Part shown: piece after piece, positions 48,601-61,578 of the stretch
How the letters are laid out: the number at the start of each line of letters is the position of its first letter
How positions within the stretch are numbered: position 1 is the stretch's first letter
Made by a program: the position numbers and the translations under genes
Notes under the pieces: generated by a model
What the model saw: the letters and a program-made list of their open reading frames with translations, nothing else
Told to the model about the DNA's origin: nothing
Databases searched by the model: none
Assembly (NCBI RefSeq): GCF_026914265.1
Contig: NC_069132.1
Location: 68,896,993 to 68,960,992, forward strand
Reading direction: 5' to 3'
From: Mya arenaria
Lineage: Eukaryota > Mollusca > Bivalvia > Myida > Myidae
Length of the DNA stretch: 64,000 nucleotides

Positions 48601-49753
48601 TCAGCATTTTTCAATGTTTCTGCATCACCACCACTGGTGGATATCAAAGAATTTAGTCTTGAAAGAAATGTGTGCTGGTGTATGCGTTCAAACTCATTTT
48701 GTTAAACCAATAGAATGAAGATCTAATTTATTTAGAGAACTATATTAGTGAACAGGGCCGAGGTATTCAATTGTGCCATTACATTAAGTTGTTCGCTACC
48801 AACACTCACGGACATATAAACCATACATCTTTGGTTAAAAGAATGTAAATTTTAATTATAAAAAATTAAAGTTAATGATATGAAATGTATGAGATAAATA
48901 CACTGAGAAAGAAAGTCTAACCTATTACTGTATCGATCTAAGTAAAGTCAGATTCAGACTTATTTGTTATTAAAAAAAAAACACAAATAGAGTATTTGTT
49001 TTGTTAATTTTTGCCACTGATCACTGGAGCTTCAAAATTGTTATTTACTAAATTACTGTAGAATCTGTCAAATGAAAGAAGACTTTACCCCACCCACTAA
49101 GAATTAATGACATTTCCAATTAGTTTCTCATTAGGGCTTTTTTAAAACTATTTTTATATTTTATTAAAATACAATAAGTATAAAAATAACACTTACACAC
49201 AAATAAGTGGTAAAAGTTTGCTCCTCATTCTGTCTTTGGACTAACATATCTCTTGGTTATTTAAATATCTTCTTGGTCGGCCATGATGGACTATTTTCTT
49301 ACGACCCGTATTATATCCGAGGCCATATCTTGATACTAGCCGAGGAGTTCCGATTGGGCTTACCGGTCTGAGGAGATGCTGAGCAAACGTATTTTAGGAA
49401 AAAGAATACCATATCATCACTATGTCAAACTGTTCTTCTCAGGTTTCCACTTAAAAGAGGAACTGCCAAGCATAGTCAGATTAATGATTTCAGGTTACGA
49501 TGTTTAGTAGGTTTCCTGTAGCGAATGGAATTAACAATCCTGACACATATGAATCTGTTGTTCCAGGTTTCTAATTGAAAGTCGGGCTGACAAGAACATC
49601 TTGACAGACGAAGGCGAGCGACCCCTGGATCTCGTGGAACCGTCTGACCTCCCAACCATCCGGGTCATGCTAAGTGACGTAAAACCAAATACCGATAACC
49701 AATCAGAAGACGAGTTGGACGATGACGTCACTGATAATGATGTCACTGGATGA
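36490..49753 (+). CDS. PPP1R27-like ankyrin protein, copy 5 (open, 2-residue deletion)
   Basis: Exons are 36490-36670, 37080-37224 and 49567-49753. All splice sites match copy 1, and the frame is open throughout (170 residues). Exon 1 keeps RRASL, KGVRF and LRRASL, with KLRR in place of MLRR. Exon 2 is six bases shorter: AAVRLLVAHG has become AAVLVAHG, removing two residues from the inner helix of ankyrin repeat 1, which may destabilise it. Exon 3 reads FLIESRADKN in place of FLLESGADKN, replacing a conserved loop glycine. Intron 2 is 12.3 kb because of a LINE, a 4.4 kb TIR element and an expanded minisatellite. The gene is expressible in principle, but its fold may be weakened. Confidence 0.75.
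37080..37224 (+). CDS. Copy 5 exon 2 (two codons shorter)
   Basis: It encodes LTPLHQAVLDGNEAAV, then LVAHGVAVNKLDEDSW and the second TPLH core. The loss is exactly six bases, so the frame is kept. The donor is caa|gtaaga. Confidence 0.78.
38212..39849. mobile_element. Same TIR element at the equivalent site in copy 5 intron 2
   Basis: It sits at the same position as 5980-7605, with the same TTTGT duplication (38207-38211, 39850-39854) and near-identical interior. The ends read CATTGTGGGGGAACGGACAC and, inverted, CACTCTGGGGGAACGGACAC. It is an inherited copy from block duplication rather than a second insertion. Confidence 0.75.
39957..40125 (+). mobile_element. tRNA-derived SINE, copy 5 intron 2
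   Basis: It has tagctcagtggtagcgcg, cacttcgagtgcgaaaggtc and box B tggattcaaacc, followed by the same body as the SINE at 7716. It is the counterpart of the copy 1 SINE. Confidence 0.62.
40950..41002. repeat. 79-bp minisatellite, first part before the LINE, copy 5
   Basis: This is the beginning of one unit, interrupted at gttgcttaaacc by the LINE insertion. The array resumes at 43027. Confidence 0.65.
41360..41860 (+). pseudogene. LINE reverse transcriptase fragment (palm domain)
   Basis: This is a 166-codon open segment with the catalytic YADD at residues 81-84, KGVPQG at 28-33, a thumb-side KTKVVVFG and KYLG at the primer-grip region. The real coding line continues upstream in another frame (LEENQAGFRAK, with a stop after it, at about 41149-41190) and downstream after a frameshift. 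Confidence 0.85.
42375..42797 (+). pseudogene. LINE ORF2 C-terminal fragment with Cys motif
   Basis: This is a 140-codon open segment ending in a stop just before the LINE 3' UTR. YCHICRSDHGDEYHYLLVC is a C-x2-C-x8-H-x4-C pattern typical of the C-terminus of several LINE clades. Confidence 0.8.
43027..44360. repeat. 79-bp minisatellite, about 17 units, copy 5 intron 2
   Basis: This is the largest array of the family. Adjacent units are near-identical, with alternating variants (tccgggcat or tccggccat; ataccttgaagcag or atacctttaagcag), pointing to recent expansion of multi-unit blocks. Confidence 0.85.
45702..46016. mobile_element. 315-bp MITE nested in the 4.4 kb element
   Basis: The left end tgcaccagacaattgtaacc and the inverted right end tgcaccagtcaattgtaccc pair, and are followed on both sides by a ccccaggtc(t/c)gggg palindrome. 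The interior is unusually G/C-rich with homopolymer C runs. Non-coding. Confidence 0.75.
46126..46845 (-). pseudogene. Decayed coding-like stretch in the 4.4 kb TIR element
   Basis: On the minus strand, successive frames give protein-like segments: PNCQAKYSKRHKDIAKETGN onward, NEDLNLYGNLKPYMEIKRQK, then LGTEMKVKMGAKPNLSLVLH. Frame changes separate them. I do not recognise the family. It may be a degenerate transposase or chance. Confidence 0.25.
49567..49753 (+). CDS. Copy 5 exon 3
   Basis: It is open to TGA at 49751-49753 and has an acceptor ttccag. Differences from copy 1 are Leu114 to Ile and Gly117 to Arg (copy 1 numbering). Confidence 0.78.
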
Positions 49754-50145
49754 CATAATTATATGTCTCGCGTTTTGGTACTATTGTAAATTACTGATCA
49801 ATTTGTACTATGGTACCCGATATGAAGAACTGGATAAAAAAATTTGTGTATGACTTTATCATGGCCATATAAAAACTCATGTTACGCTGCAAAATATTTG
49901 CATCAACATTGATGGGTACATATTGATCAATCATTCAAATACGGTATGATAAAAGGGTGTTTTAAAAGTATTTATAGGCATTGAATAAGCCAATTTTACA
50001 GAAAATTGCTGTGCTAATATAAATCATGGTGTTTCCAACTGTATAAAATTTAAACATCATCTAAGAAATCAATCCTCTTTTATCTTTCGCACAAGATCTA
50101 GTCTTGGTAACCATGTAGATTGCAAGTGTGTATTCAATTTTGGTC

Positions 50146-50151
50146 AATAAA
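50146..50151 (+). promoter_or_regulatory. Possible poly(A) signal, copy 5
   Basis: AATAAA in ggtcaataaaagccaca, about 390 bases after the stop. It has the same context as in copy 2. Confidence 0.35.
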
Positions 50152-53100
50152 AGCCACATTTCACCAGTCCCTTTGCCATGTTGGTAAAATTTGCCAACAT
50201 GGATTGATACCTTAATAGGATGACTCTAATGTGTGACTTATTATCAAAACTTCGCTATGGAATCGTTGTATATATGCATTAGCACATTCTTTTTTACTTG
50301 AGTCTGATGCTCTATCACATTAAAATAAAGGTCTTCAACCCCTCTTGTACGATATATTGGACAAAACTTGGGCTACGATACATGAGTATTCATCTACTGA
50401 TTTTATTTTGGGACTACAATTTTCATTTAATGTTAAGAAAATACAATTCATAAACGTATGTCGTGAGTTGCGTCAACCCCCCATATTTATTTGATAACAT
50501 GTACATTACACCATTGAATTGTTTTCATTATTTGAAGCGCTTTATTTGATAGATTTATAAATACCCTGTGATTAATTTCAAGGAGTATTGTTAATTATCA
50601 AGTGAAATTGTTTTGCACTGCTCGGCTCGGTTTTCAGCATTAATACTTAATCTAACCCGTCCTGTATACAACACAAGGAAAGAATTTCCAGCGAGCAGAT
50701 GTTTTCCACACAATTATATACTGTGGAAATAATCTGATCAGTGGAAAATACTGGGCCTTACAGTAGATCATTTAGCAATAACGATCACTGGCTCTTTGAA
50801 AAAGACGATATCTCTTAACGAGTTTTGTTTGCATGTTTCGAGGTCAATATTATTGTGAAAAACTACAGAAACAAGCTCAGTAGCCAAAAGTTTAAACATT
50901 AACCCCGTTTACTGGAACAGGGTAAACGCCAATAACATAGAACACAAAAACAATAAAAACACAAACAAGAAACATTAAACAACAACACAAAACTCCACAA
51001 ACAACACAGTGCATATATGCTATATAAAAAAGCTAGGTATGTTTATCAAGGAGTGTTAGGTACTGCCTTGGACCGGTCAGTAAACTGTAAACTGGGGGTT
51101 TAAACCAGTTTACGTGCACAAACCTCACTCTTATCCCAACAATCCTGAATAAAGTAGAAACGTAAAAGTAAATCTTACCAATGTATGCATTAACTTGAAG
51201 AAACTTAATAATAAAACAAATAATGATAAACTAATAGGTTAACCACAAGTACTTCAATGATTAGGGATCGCGACTCCATCTGCAGACGAAGGAATACAAT
51301 CCAGACTACCTAATGAAAAAAATTAATGATACGATGCAGTTATTGTTTGTAACAATTTTTATGACTGAATGTCCTTGTTTCTTTGAAATGGTATTAAATG
51401 CTAGCTAGTAGCTAATAGCTAGTTTAGTAATATGATATATAACAGATGAAAAACAATGTATATAATTTAAAATAGTAAGTGTTTGATTGAAAACTAAATG
51501 AGAATAATTTTTGCGATTTTTGACTAATGTGAATAAAAATATCTCTGTTCCTGTTCCAATGTAAACAAGAGGTTATAATCCTGAGAGGCCTAGAAACCTA
51601 ATAGGTTAAAAGGCTTTGATTATTGTATTTTTCCTGAGGATATCTCCAATATCTCATAAATACTCAAATCGCAATCTCAACTCATTTTACTACATAAAAG
51701 CATAGCATGATTTAAAATTTGCGTCTTGTATAATTTTTGCAATCGATTTTTTTCCATAGAATGTGATCATTTTATCAAAAGATTTTATCCATATTTTAAG
51801 GAAAACTAATTCTAGAGCAAAACATATACTTGCGTCATTGTTAAAAAACAATGAATTGCACGCAAACACATATTGGCAATGGAATAATGTTCTTGGACTC
51901 TTGATCAAAGGTTTTGATCAACAGGTTTTATTATAGATAAAACATTAAAAAGGTGTGAAAACATATATTTTATAATAAATTTATGTCTATGCGGTAAAAT
52001 GAGTTCAAACTGAGATTGATGATTTTGACTTGATGTTTTCGACATATTGAGGTTTGGACCTTACCATAAATAAAATCTTATCTAGGCAGCCGATCAGAGA
52101 CTAATTGTTATGCAAATGAGTGATATCGAGATTTGGCCGTGATGCTACAATGTATATTGAACTGATTGTCATATCCGAGTTTACTTTGTGGATTTTATGT
52201 TTATGTTCCCTATTAATCATAGAGATTGTATAGGCAAGGGACATAAGGTGCTGGAATAGTGTGACATTAGTCTTGAAGACTCTGATGTATGTGTGTGGGT
52301 TATGGCCATATTTTTAAAGAGCAGGGTATTTCAGAAATAGGGCAGTGTGGTTCAGGTGAAAATGGCATATTGTATCGAGCTGCAGCCAATTAAAATATTG
52401 AATGAAGTGGACAGAAAATGTTATAAATGTTTAAATATGAAAAAATGTGTGTAATAGTTAACGTTTTGTATACATTGGTACGTATAATAATAAAATAAGT
52501 TTTTTCAACAAAATAAATAATTGTATGATGATATTATTCATTTGATGCCATAAGGGCAGAAGTATACACATCACCGAAGTATTTTTTTGTTGTTGAATTT
52601 AATTAAAAAAGACCGAAAAAGGGGTACACAAGGTGGTCTCCAACAGGCCGCGGGCTCTACGAATAAGGGCAGGGAGCAACACCTTTTAAGCTAAACATTC
52701 CGAAATTACCCTATTTATATGCACACAAAGATATCTTTGTTGACCAATTTTGAAATATGATTTTATTAAATGATTATTAAATTAAAGGTCTAATGATTAT
52801 ACTTTCCAGGATTGTATTTCATTTTTTCAATAGCGTTTCTAAAACATTTCTGAAATATAAAGCATTTGCTACGTTTTTTAGCAAATAGTAGCGATATAGC
52901 TGTTGAACTATATTCCGCCCAGTTTTTCAATTTTTGTTACGTCTTTGCCCCTTTAAAGTTATATAAACTGTTGTTGATAACCCGAAAACAACTTGGAAAA
53001 TAATGAAAGACCTCTGCGTTGAAGAACACTTTAGACACTTCATGCGCTTGATTTTATTAAATCCGGATCATCAACTTATTAAGATGTTGAGAGGATTCAC

Positions 53101-53864
53101 CGATCTAGACATCACTGATGAAGGCCGAATCCTGTGTTTTATCGCCATATTTTTTTTTTTCATAAACCATCAGTTGACAATATGTGCCATTGTAAACACA
53201 GTTATTGACTAACTGTACAAAGAGACGATAAGCGTCTGTTTTGATCTAAATGCGAGATATAATGTATTGATTGTGTATATGGTAAATAGCCCTATGTTAT
53301 ATATGTGCCCATAACGTTTTTAAACAGAAAAAAAAACAAAATGAACTAAACTAAACAAATTTTCGTTTGGCGGGTTCTGATAACGGGGCTCAGAATGCCC
53401 TTCCTCCAAACTGTTGCATTTAATACGCATTCACTATACAATTTCTGACTTCTGGTCGTTTCACCAACATCCTAGTTGCGATTTTGCATCTAGGAGAGAT
53501 TTTCAATAGTAGAACCAAAATGTTTCCTGTATATGCTTTGAATGTTTCCCAAATCGACAAAACAAGCCTAATGGTCTCTTTTACATAATACACGAAAACT
53601 AGTTTTGTATCTGGAGTGCAAAATTCTTAATTGCGTTCTGTATTTCATATAGGTGGCCCTGGTTAACAGTGAAAACAGCCACTTGCTCGGATGTAATATA
53701 TCCATGGAACGTGTACTACTATTCAAAGGGCAAGATTCCTACATGTACTGAATGTGTCAAAAGTCGTTACAATATACACGAACTCTCGCTCAGATATGTA
53801 CGGTGGCATAGGGGTGACACGTGAATTTAAAATCAATGGACATGACTATCTTATTCTTTTCAAC

Positions 53865-53985
53865 GACTAAGTATGTCGTGGCAACAACTTACAACCTAGT
53901 GTCCACGACTTAGTATGTCGTGGTCACGACTTATCATCTCATTCCCAAGAAGTTGACTTTAACGTGGCCACAACAAAGTGTTCCT
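53865..53985. repeat. GTCGTGG palindromic repeats upstream of copy 6
   Basis: It contains atgtcgtggcaacaact, tccacgacttagtatgtcgt and ggtcacgactta, the counterpart of the copy 2 cluster. Confidence 0.55.
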
Positions 53986-54362
53986 CAAGTCAATAGAAAA
54001 GCTATTGAAAATGCTCAAGTTTTAAAAGGAGTTTTGTAATTGCTGTTTGTTGTTATTTCATAAACGTAAGTAAAATAACTCAATTAAAAATAGTTTGAAA
54101 AAACTATACGAACATGAAGTCTGTGAGCGAGTTTCTTTAAAACTAGATAACGGCATCAGCACTCGAGTTCTTTACTTTGAGTTGTTATGAATATTCGACA
54201 GGACCAAAGTACAATCTACTGTTGCTTTTAATCATTACCATAATGAGGAAATATGCTTGAACTAAACGTAATCGTACCTAAGTACACCAATGTTATCAAT
54301 GTTATTCATATACTGCGATCTCTTCTTTTTCCGTTTAACATATTACAACGTATTTTTTAACA

Positions 54363-57300
54363 ATGAGTCGCCGATCGAGTTTGTTCGCAAAACAGATCCC
54401 GGGAGAAAAGAAACCAAAGGGTGTCTGCTTTCCAGACGAGCTTGTCTTTCTTGACAAGATATAGGAGAACCACGTGCATGCTTAGGAGGGCAAGTCTACA
54501 GGTGGATATCAGTGCAATTAACGACGCAGGTAGGTAAGATTTTAGACATGACAAAATGTAAAATAAAGCAGTGAGTGCCAAAAGCTAAGGATTGTATAAA
54601 ACCGCTGTTAATGTCACAGTTCTAGTTAAGTATAGCAGCTGGTTCCATGTTAACTGTCTACAAGTGGTAACCAGTGCAGTCAACGTTGCAGGTGGTTTCA
54701 GTTTTGCTTAGAATGTAGAATTAAACTCTGGGCGCCATGTGTTAACAACCAAAAACGGTTGATATTAGCGCAAGTGTAAGAATGTTGAATATGGCGTTGA
54801 AAGCCATGTTAATAAGATTCAGTTTAGAAGTAGATACGCCGCGCGTGGGTTCGGCATAGCTGAGAATTGTTCGATTGGGAAAATAAATATAATTATTGAA
54901 GAGACACATAAACAGTAGTTTGGTGTGTATATCACATCAAAATGTATGGACTTCGGAAAAAAATAATGATAAAACATTATGTGCTGTTTCCAGGTCTGAC
55001 GCCGCTGCACCATGCGGTTCTGGGTGGGAATGAAGCGGCCGTCCGACTGCTCGTGGCTCACGGGGTGACGGTCAACAAACATGAAGAGGATTCCTGGACA
55101 CCGCTGCACGCCGCATGCGCAGAGTGACACGCAGATATAGTCAGGTTACACTGTCCAGAATGCCTTGTCCTTAAAATGGTCCTGAAGAAAATCCGTTTTA
55201 AGTTTTGTGCTGTTCTTCCATGTTTCTTGTTTGTGATTTTATGTTCTATGTGCTTGGCGCTTACCCAGTGCCATTAAACCGGGTTTATGTTTAAACTTTT
55301 TGCTACTGAGCTTGTTTCTGTAGCTTTTCGCATAATATTGAATTTAGTTCATGATGATCAAGCCTGACACATGTGGCCGCCCAGACACTTCGATTTTCCT
55401 CAAAAATATATAATACCACGTTCTCTCTTAACAGTCTGTCTACGAGCGCGATCAGGAACCGTGTATAATAGATAATAAATATTGTAATATAGTCCTGAAT
55501 CATGAACAAACTAGAAAAACTTTTGTAAAGTTCATGTCCAGTATTATTAATTTAAAAATTTAGTAAATGAAATCTACGGGTAAATTGCTTCATTGGATGA
55601 TAAGAATGTCTCTCGCAAATTGGCACCCTGGAATTGGATACGTCCTGTCTGTGCTTCACGTCAGGAATACGCTGGAAAGCAGGACACCAAAATGTTTGTC
55701 ATATCGATCTTGCAGTAGGTTCTCTTGGAAAGCTGAACAACTAAGTATAATTTTAAGACCAGACTGACTGATGATTTGTCACAGCACTTAAATGAACATC
55801 CTGATAAAACCTTTGACTTAAGCTGTCTCTTAGTATTATTAGTGGTGCGGAACAAGTAATTTTGAGCCATATTGTCTTTTTAACACTATATTTTCTGGTC
55901 GTAATATATCATGTTACTTTAAAAAATCTACTATTAATATGTCTATGAGGACGGTCCGTTTTATATTATTTCTATAGATGAATTAATAACTGTGAAAACA
56001 AACATGCCTTTCCTACCCATGCATCTTGTTGTTTCATCTCTTTCACGTATAATGTCTAGATTTTATGATTTATTGCGTTTGTCTGGTGTATTTATAACCT
56101 TGTTTGCTGCAAATTCCCAAATGCATGTTATAACTGCTCGTTGTGTATGTCTATTAGTACTTACACTCGTTAATAAACTGATAAAAGCACAATCAAAATG
56201 AATTTGTGCAACGATGAGAAAGTCAATTTTCGGTAAATCAATGTTTGGTTTTAATTGGTTGATGTGAAAGCGACGCAAACTTCAGCTGTAAAAATATATA
56301 ATTGAACACTGCTATATTCTAAAGCGACATCTGTCGCCACAAATGAAGAACATCAGTAGTAAAATTACAGTTGTAGCTGTATTTGCTACACTTGCAACAG
56401 TCTGATGTAATTATAAGGCTGTAACTGAATTTCTGGCGACAAAAGAAAGCTAGATCTGTATTTCATAGCTGTAGCAACAAGTTGAAATACAATACCAGCT
56501 ATAGTGTACAGCTATATCTATTAACACATCAATGTTATTGAATTTGAAAGGTCACTGTTGTAATATCGTGACTTTTTAGCCAGGTGGAACGCCAAAGTTA
56601 GCACCCTGATCCATTACATCTTGTAACGTTGTGTCTCTTGTTTGATGTTTGTTTAGTCTTGGTGCTTATACCTTGAAGCAGGGTTTTGGTCTGGGCATCT
56701 TGTAACGTTGTGTCTCTTGTTTGATGTTTGTTTAGTCTTGGTGCTTATACCTTGAAGCAGGGTTTTGGTCCGGGCATCTTGTAACGTTGTGTCTCTTGTT
56801 TGATGTTTGTTTAGTCTTGGTGTTTATACCTTGAAGCAGGGTTTTGGTCCGGGCATCTTGTAACGTTGTGTTTCTTGTTTGATGTTTGTTTAGTCTTGGT
56901 GCTTATACCTTGAAGCAGGGTTTTGGTCCGGGCATCTTGTAACGTTGTGTTTCTTGTTTGATGTTTGTTTAGTCTTGGTGCTTATACCTTGAAGCAGGGT
57001 TTTGGTCCGGGCATCTTGTAACGTTGTGTCTCTTGTTTGATGTTTGTTTAGTCTTGGTGCTTATACCTTGAAGCAGGGTTTTGGTCCGGGCATCTTGTAA
57101 CGTTGTGTTTCTTGTTTGATGTTTGTTTAGTCTTGGTGTTTATACCTTGAAGCAGGGTTTTGGTCCGGGCATCTTGTAACGTTGTGTTTCTTGTTTGATG
57201 TTTGTTTAGTCTTGGTGCTTATACCTTGAAGCAGGGTTTTGGTCTGGGCATCTTGTAACGTTGTGTCTCTTGTTTGGTGTTTGCTAAATTTTGGTGCTTA

Positions 57301-57880
57301 TACCTTGAAACGGGGTTTTGGTCAGAGCATCTTGTAACGTTGTGTCTCTTGTTTGATTTTTAATTGCCTTGTAGTTTGTATCCCATTACATTCCATTGTG
57401 TTACTGATAGTGCCAAGAAGACCAAAGAACAATCTGGTAGAACCTTTTGCAGGAATACAATTACATGAAAAAACTTCTGGCCATCATTATATAGTTTGTA
57501 TGATGCTGAGAAAACTTGTTTTAGAAAAAAAGAATACCATATAATCACTATGTTCGTCTGTTCTCTCAGATTCCCACTTGAAAGGGGAATTCCCAAGCAT
57601 AGTCAGACCAATGGTTTCAGGTTTCGATGTTTAGTAGTTTTCCTGTAGCGAATGGAATTAACAATCCTGACACATATGAATCTGATGTTCCAGGTTTCTA
57701 CTTGAAAGTGGGGCTGACAAGAACATCTTGACAGACGAAGGCGAGCGACCCCTGGATCTGGTGGAACCGTCTGACCTCCCAACCATCCGGGTCATACTAA
57801 GTGAATTGAAACCAAATACAGGTAACCAATCAGAAGACGAGTTGGACGATGACGTCACTAATAATGATTTCACTGGCTGA
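54363..57880 (+). pseudogene. PPP1R27-like copy 6 (pseudogene)
   Basis: Exon-like blocks are 54363-54529, 54994-55144 and 57694-57880. Exon 1 starts MSRRSSLFAKQIPGEKKPKG, has VCF in place of VRF, then a stop just after FLDKI and a 14-nt deletion. Exon 2 has an in-frame TGA in place of the Gly codon of AEGH and a weak donor (gttaca). Exon 3 is open, ending DDDVTNNDFTG. The upstream tract that ends in CAG in the other copies is disrupted here. Intron 1, intron 2 and the upstream region resemble copy 2, its apparent sister. Confidence 0.85.
56620..57380. repeat. 79-bp minisatellite, about 10 units, copy 6 intron 2
   Basis: The spacing from 56620 to 57331 equals nine periods of 79. Central units are almost identical and the outer units are diverged, as expected from expansion at the centre. 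Confidence 0.85.
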
Positions 57881-60800
57881 TATAGATATATGTCTCGCGT
57901 ATTGTAAATAACCAATCAATATGTGAAAACTCATTACTCATCATATGTGTTTATTATACCCGATATGAAGAACTGTACAAGGTTTATAATGTATGACTTC
58001 ATCATGGTCATATTAAAAAACTCATATTACGCTGTAAAATGCCTGCATCAACATTGCAGTGTACATATTGATCAATCATTTAAATACGGTATGATAAAAG
58101 TAATAATAGACATCGGTTATGCCAATGTTACAGGAAAATGCAATGTACATATAGATCAGGGTGTTTCCACCTATTTAGATTTGTATAACATCGTCCAAAA
58201 ATCCTCATTTTTCTAAACTTACGCACAAGATAGTCTTGGTCATCATGCAGATTTCACATGTGTATTCAATTTTGGTCATCTTTTCCACCAGCATGGGTTT
58301 ATGCATGTACCAGTACTAAATAAAATTGCCAATCGCCTTGCAATGAAACCACCATTTATTATAAATGCATTTATAATAAGATCAATTATTAAAATAACTA
58401 TATTATATAATTTAAGATATTGATTATAAACTACGACCCTGTCACCTTAATAGGATGGCTCTTATGTGTGACTTGTTATCAAAACTTCGCTATAAAATCG
58501 TTTTAAATATGCATTGCAAATATACCATTTACTGGAATTTAAGCTGTAAGGTGTTCCATTACATTAAAACTAAGGACTTTAATTTTGTGTCAATAGATAT
58601 TTCAGACAAAACTATTACGATACATGAGTGTCCATCTACTGGTATTTTTAGTGCTACAATTTTCACTTAATGCGAATAATAATACAATTTTAGAACGCTT
58701 GTCGTGAGTTGAGACAAAACCCCATACTTATTTGATAATATAAACAATTCACCATTGAATCAATCGTTTTCATCATCTGAAGCGCTTTATTTGATAGTTT
58801 TATAAATACCCTGCGATAAATTTCAATAAGTTTTGTTAATTATAAAGTGATTATTGGGTATCCATTAAATCAAATAAAATTGTTATGCACTACTTGAACA
58901 AATCTTGTCTGTTTTCGGTTTTTTTTTTAGAATTAATATCGAAAACAAAATGTTCACCATAGTTAATCTAACCCGCCCGAATTGCAACACAAGGAAATAA
59001 TTTCCAGCTAGCAGATGTTTTCCACATAATTATACACTCTGGAAATAAAGTGAGCAGCGGAGCATTCTGGGCCTTACAGTAGATCATATAACAATAGTGA
59101 TCACTGGCTCTATGAAAAATACAATACATCTTAACGAGTTTTGCTTGTATGTTTCGAAGTCCTTATAGTTATAGTGAAAAATAAGGCATATCTGGAATAT
59201 AAGTGAAAATAATGTTTTGAATTTGATTCAGGAGTTGCGACTTAGTAAACCTGGAATTTGAACGTCCTTGTTTATTTGGAATGGTATTAAATGCTAGCTA
59301 CTAGCTAGTTAAGTTGATTATTTGTAACAAATATAAAGATAAACAGTGCATTTAATAAATGATATCAAGTGTCAGATTGGATGTGATTATTATAAACAAT
59401 AGTTTTGGCTCACGTGCGTAATAAAACTCTCTGTTTATGTAAACTGTTGACGCACTTTTCATTCTTGTTATTCTTCCTGGGAAAAACCTGTAGCTAACTA
59501 TTAATAAAATTGTGTTTCTAGGAAGCCGAAAAGGCCGATCTGAGGGTAATTGTGTTGTAAATGAGTGATATCGAGATGGGTTTCTCGATGTTATATTGAA
59601 CTGTTTGTTATATATATCCGAGTTCACTTTGTGGATTTTATGTTTATGTTCCTTGTAAATCATAGAAATTCTTTGGGCAACGGACTTAAGGTGCTGGAAC
59701 AGTGCGACGTAAGTCCTGTAGACTCTGGTGTATGTATATGAGCTGAAATCAGATACGAAATATAAGGATATAGCAACGTCTATACAGAGGTATGTTTTGG
59801 GGTTATGACCATGCTTTTAAAAGAGCAGGGTATTTAAAAAATGGGGCAATGTTTCAGGTATAAAGGGGACATTGTATCGGGCTGTAACATACTAAAATAT
59901 TATGAATTTTACAGAAAATGTTAAAAAGTGTCTTTAATTAAAATAAAATTGGGGTTCAGCTGCCAAATAGGTTATGTTTTGTATGCAGTTATACTAATTA
60001 AATAAGTGTAAATGAAATAAATTAAAATGATTAGCTTTTAATTCTATGAGGGCAAAAGTATACATCCGACTCAAGTGATTATTGAATTTTATGGGGGATA
60101 AAAAGAAGGGTACACATGTTAGTCTCCATGAGGCCCCGGGCTCTTGGAAAAAGGTAGGGCGCAGTACCCTTCTAAAAATCTTCAGCTGAGCCCCTATTTG
60201 TGTGCATGCTTAACTATCGTTGTAAACCAATTTTGAAACATACCATTGTTAACAAATATTATATTATAGGTCGATGCTTCAGTTGAATTCCAAAACCCTG
60301 TTTGCCAAGTTAACCCTAAAGCTAACATCTATAATACCTTTTCCCATTTAACTGCCAAATAGTTTTATTGGAATTGTTGCTATTACATGTTCAGTTGATG
60401 GAAGAACGCTATTATTTTAATGTATGAGAATGGTTGATCAATGTGAAAAATAACTTGTGTAACTCGTGTTTGCTTGGTCCCTTTTCTCTGGTCATTGTAA
60501 TAAAGGATTTGTTCTCGTTTTATGGCGTCAGACATCGTGAAATGCAGTTTCATATGAATACAGATTTATTTTCATTTTATTTAATGATAATAACTGGCCA
60601 GCATATTATTCCTTCCAGGATAGGCCAAGACTATAATAATTCAATTTTCAATAGCATAACAACGCTTTTCTGAAAAATATAGCATTTTCTGCTTCATTAT
60701 TGACAATTATCAACGATATAGCTTTCATTTGAACTATATTCCTTCCAGGCTTCCAATTGCTGTTTTGTGGTCGCCCCTTTGAAGTCGGTAAAATAACTCT

Positions 60801-61578
60801 TTAACACAGTTTAAAATAAAAAGATAAATAATTATTTTCAATTATTTTCTTAGATTTTAATCGAATATATATGGTATTTTCCCAAGTTTTGTTACATTTG
60901 CTTAAGAAAATCTGTTAAACTCGTCCGTGACCTGTCAAAACAAGGACATTGTTTTAAGACTGTAAGATCTAAAAATTCAGAATATTAACAATCGTTTGAA
61001 GCATTATATAGCGTTATTTAACATTATAAATGATATCTCTCTTTATCTGTAAAATAATGTTTATATCACTAAGTTTGCGAACAATGTAAGATACATAAGC
61101 TATGTAAACATTCTAAGTAACTGCATTTAATTGAAACAGCGGATAAGTACACTGTCATTTATCAGTTAATAACTGTTCATATTGCATCGTTGCTGATAAC
61201 CGGAATACAACTTGGAAAACAAAAAACGATGCCGACTATGGTCCAAACTTATAATCCTCGTAGATTTAGACACTTTAGACGCTTGATTTTATCAAATCCG
61301 AACCATCGACTTATTTAGATGTCAAGAAGATTCATCAATCTCGACATCAGTGATAAAGGCCGAATCAAGATATATCGCTGTGTCAAATTTTGCGAAAAAT
61401 AATATGCAACTTATTGTTGTTGTTTTTATCAGGCAATGATAGTTCCAATTGTTTTTTCATGAGAAAATATTCTTGAACAGAACTTAATAGTATCGAAGTT
61501 CCCCCAAGACGCTTGTCGATGGAATGATTATACTGTGACCTCTATGTTTCAGTTATATATATCACGGTCGTTTCAACA
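57881..61578. other. Intergenic DNA between copies 6 and 7
   Basis: It is homologous to 17369-21770, without the (AT)n tract and with a single rather than doubled block at about 58940-59110. No gene was seen. Confidence 0.5.

Larger units (their letters stand above)
44981..49356. mobile_element. 4.4 kb TIR element in copy 5 intron 2, 9-bp target duplication
   Basis: It is flanked by ggcttaccg (44972-44980, 49357-49365), which in copy 1 is a single continuous ggcttaccggtct. The left end reads caatcgtaacaactcggcca and the inverted right end caatcggaactcctcggcta. The interior has no recognised transposase. On the minus strand, about 46850-46130, decayed coding-like stretches occur (AKYSKRHKDIAKETGNTIRQ; NLSLVLHWIAYTWLCYYL). 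A 9-bp duplication would suit MULE-like elements, but the family is unassigned. Confidence 0.7.
49754..54362. other. Intergenic DNA between copies 5 and 6
   Basis: It is homologous to 10055-14522, with the same upstream type as copy 2 and palindromes at about 53865-53985. No gene was seen. Confidence 0.55.

Noticed and set aside
53003-53212. Open frame upstream of copy 6 with a TDEG motif reminiscent of exon 3
   Set aside because: Equivalent segments upstream of other copies are interrupted, and the resemblance to LTDEGE is short. It is more likely shared upstream DNA than a decayed exon.
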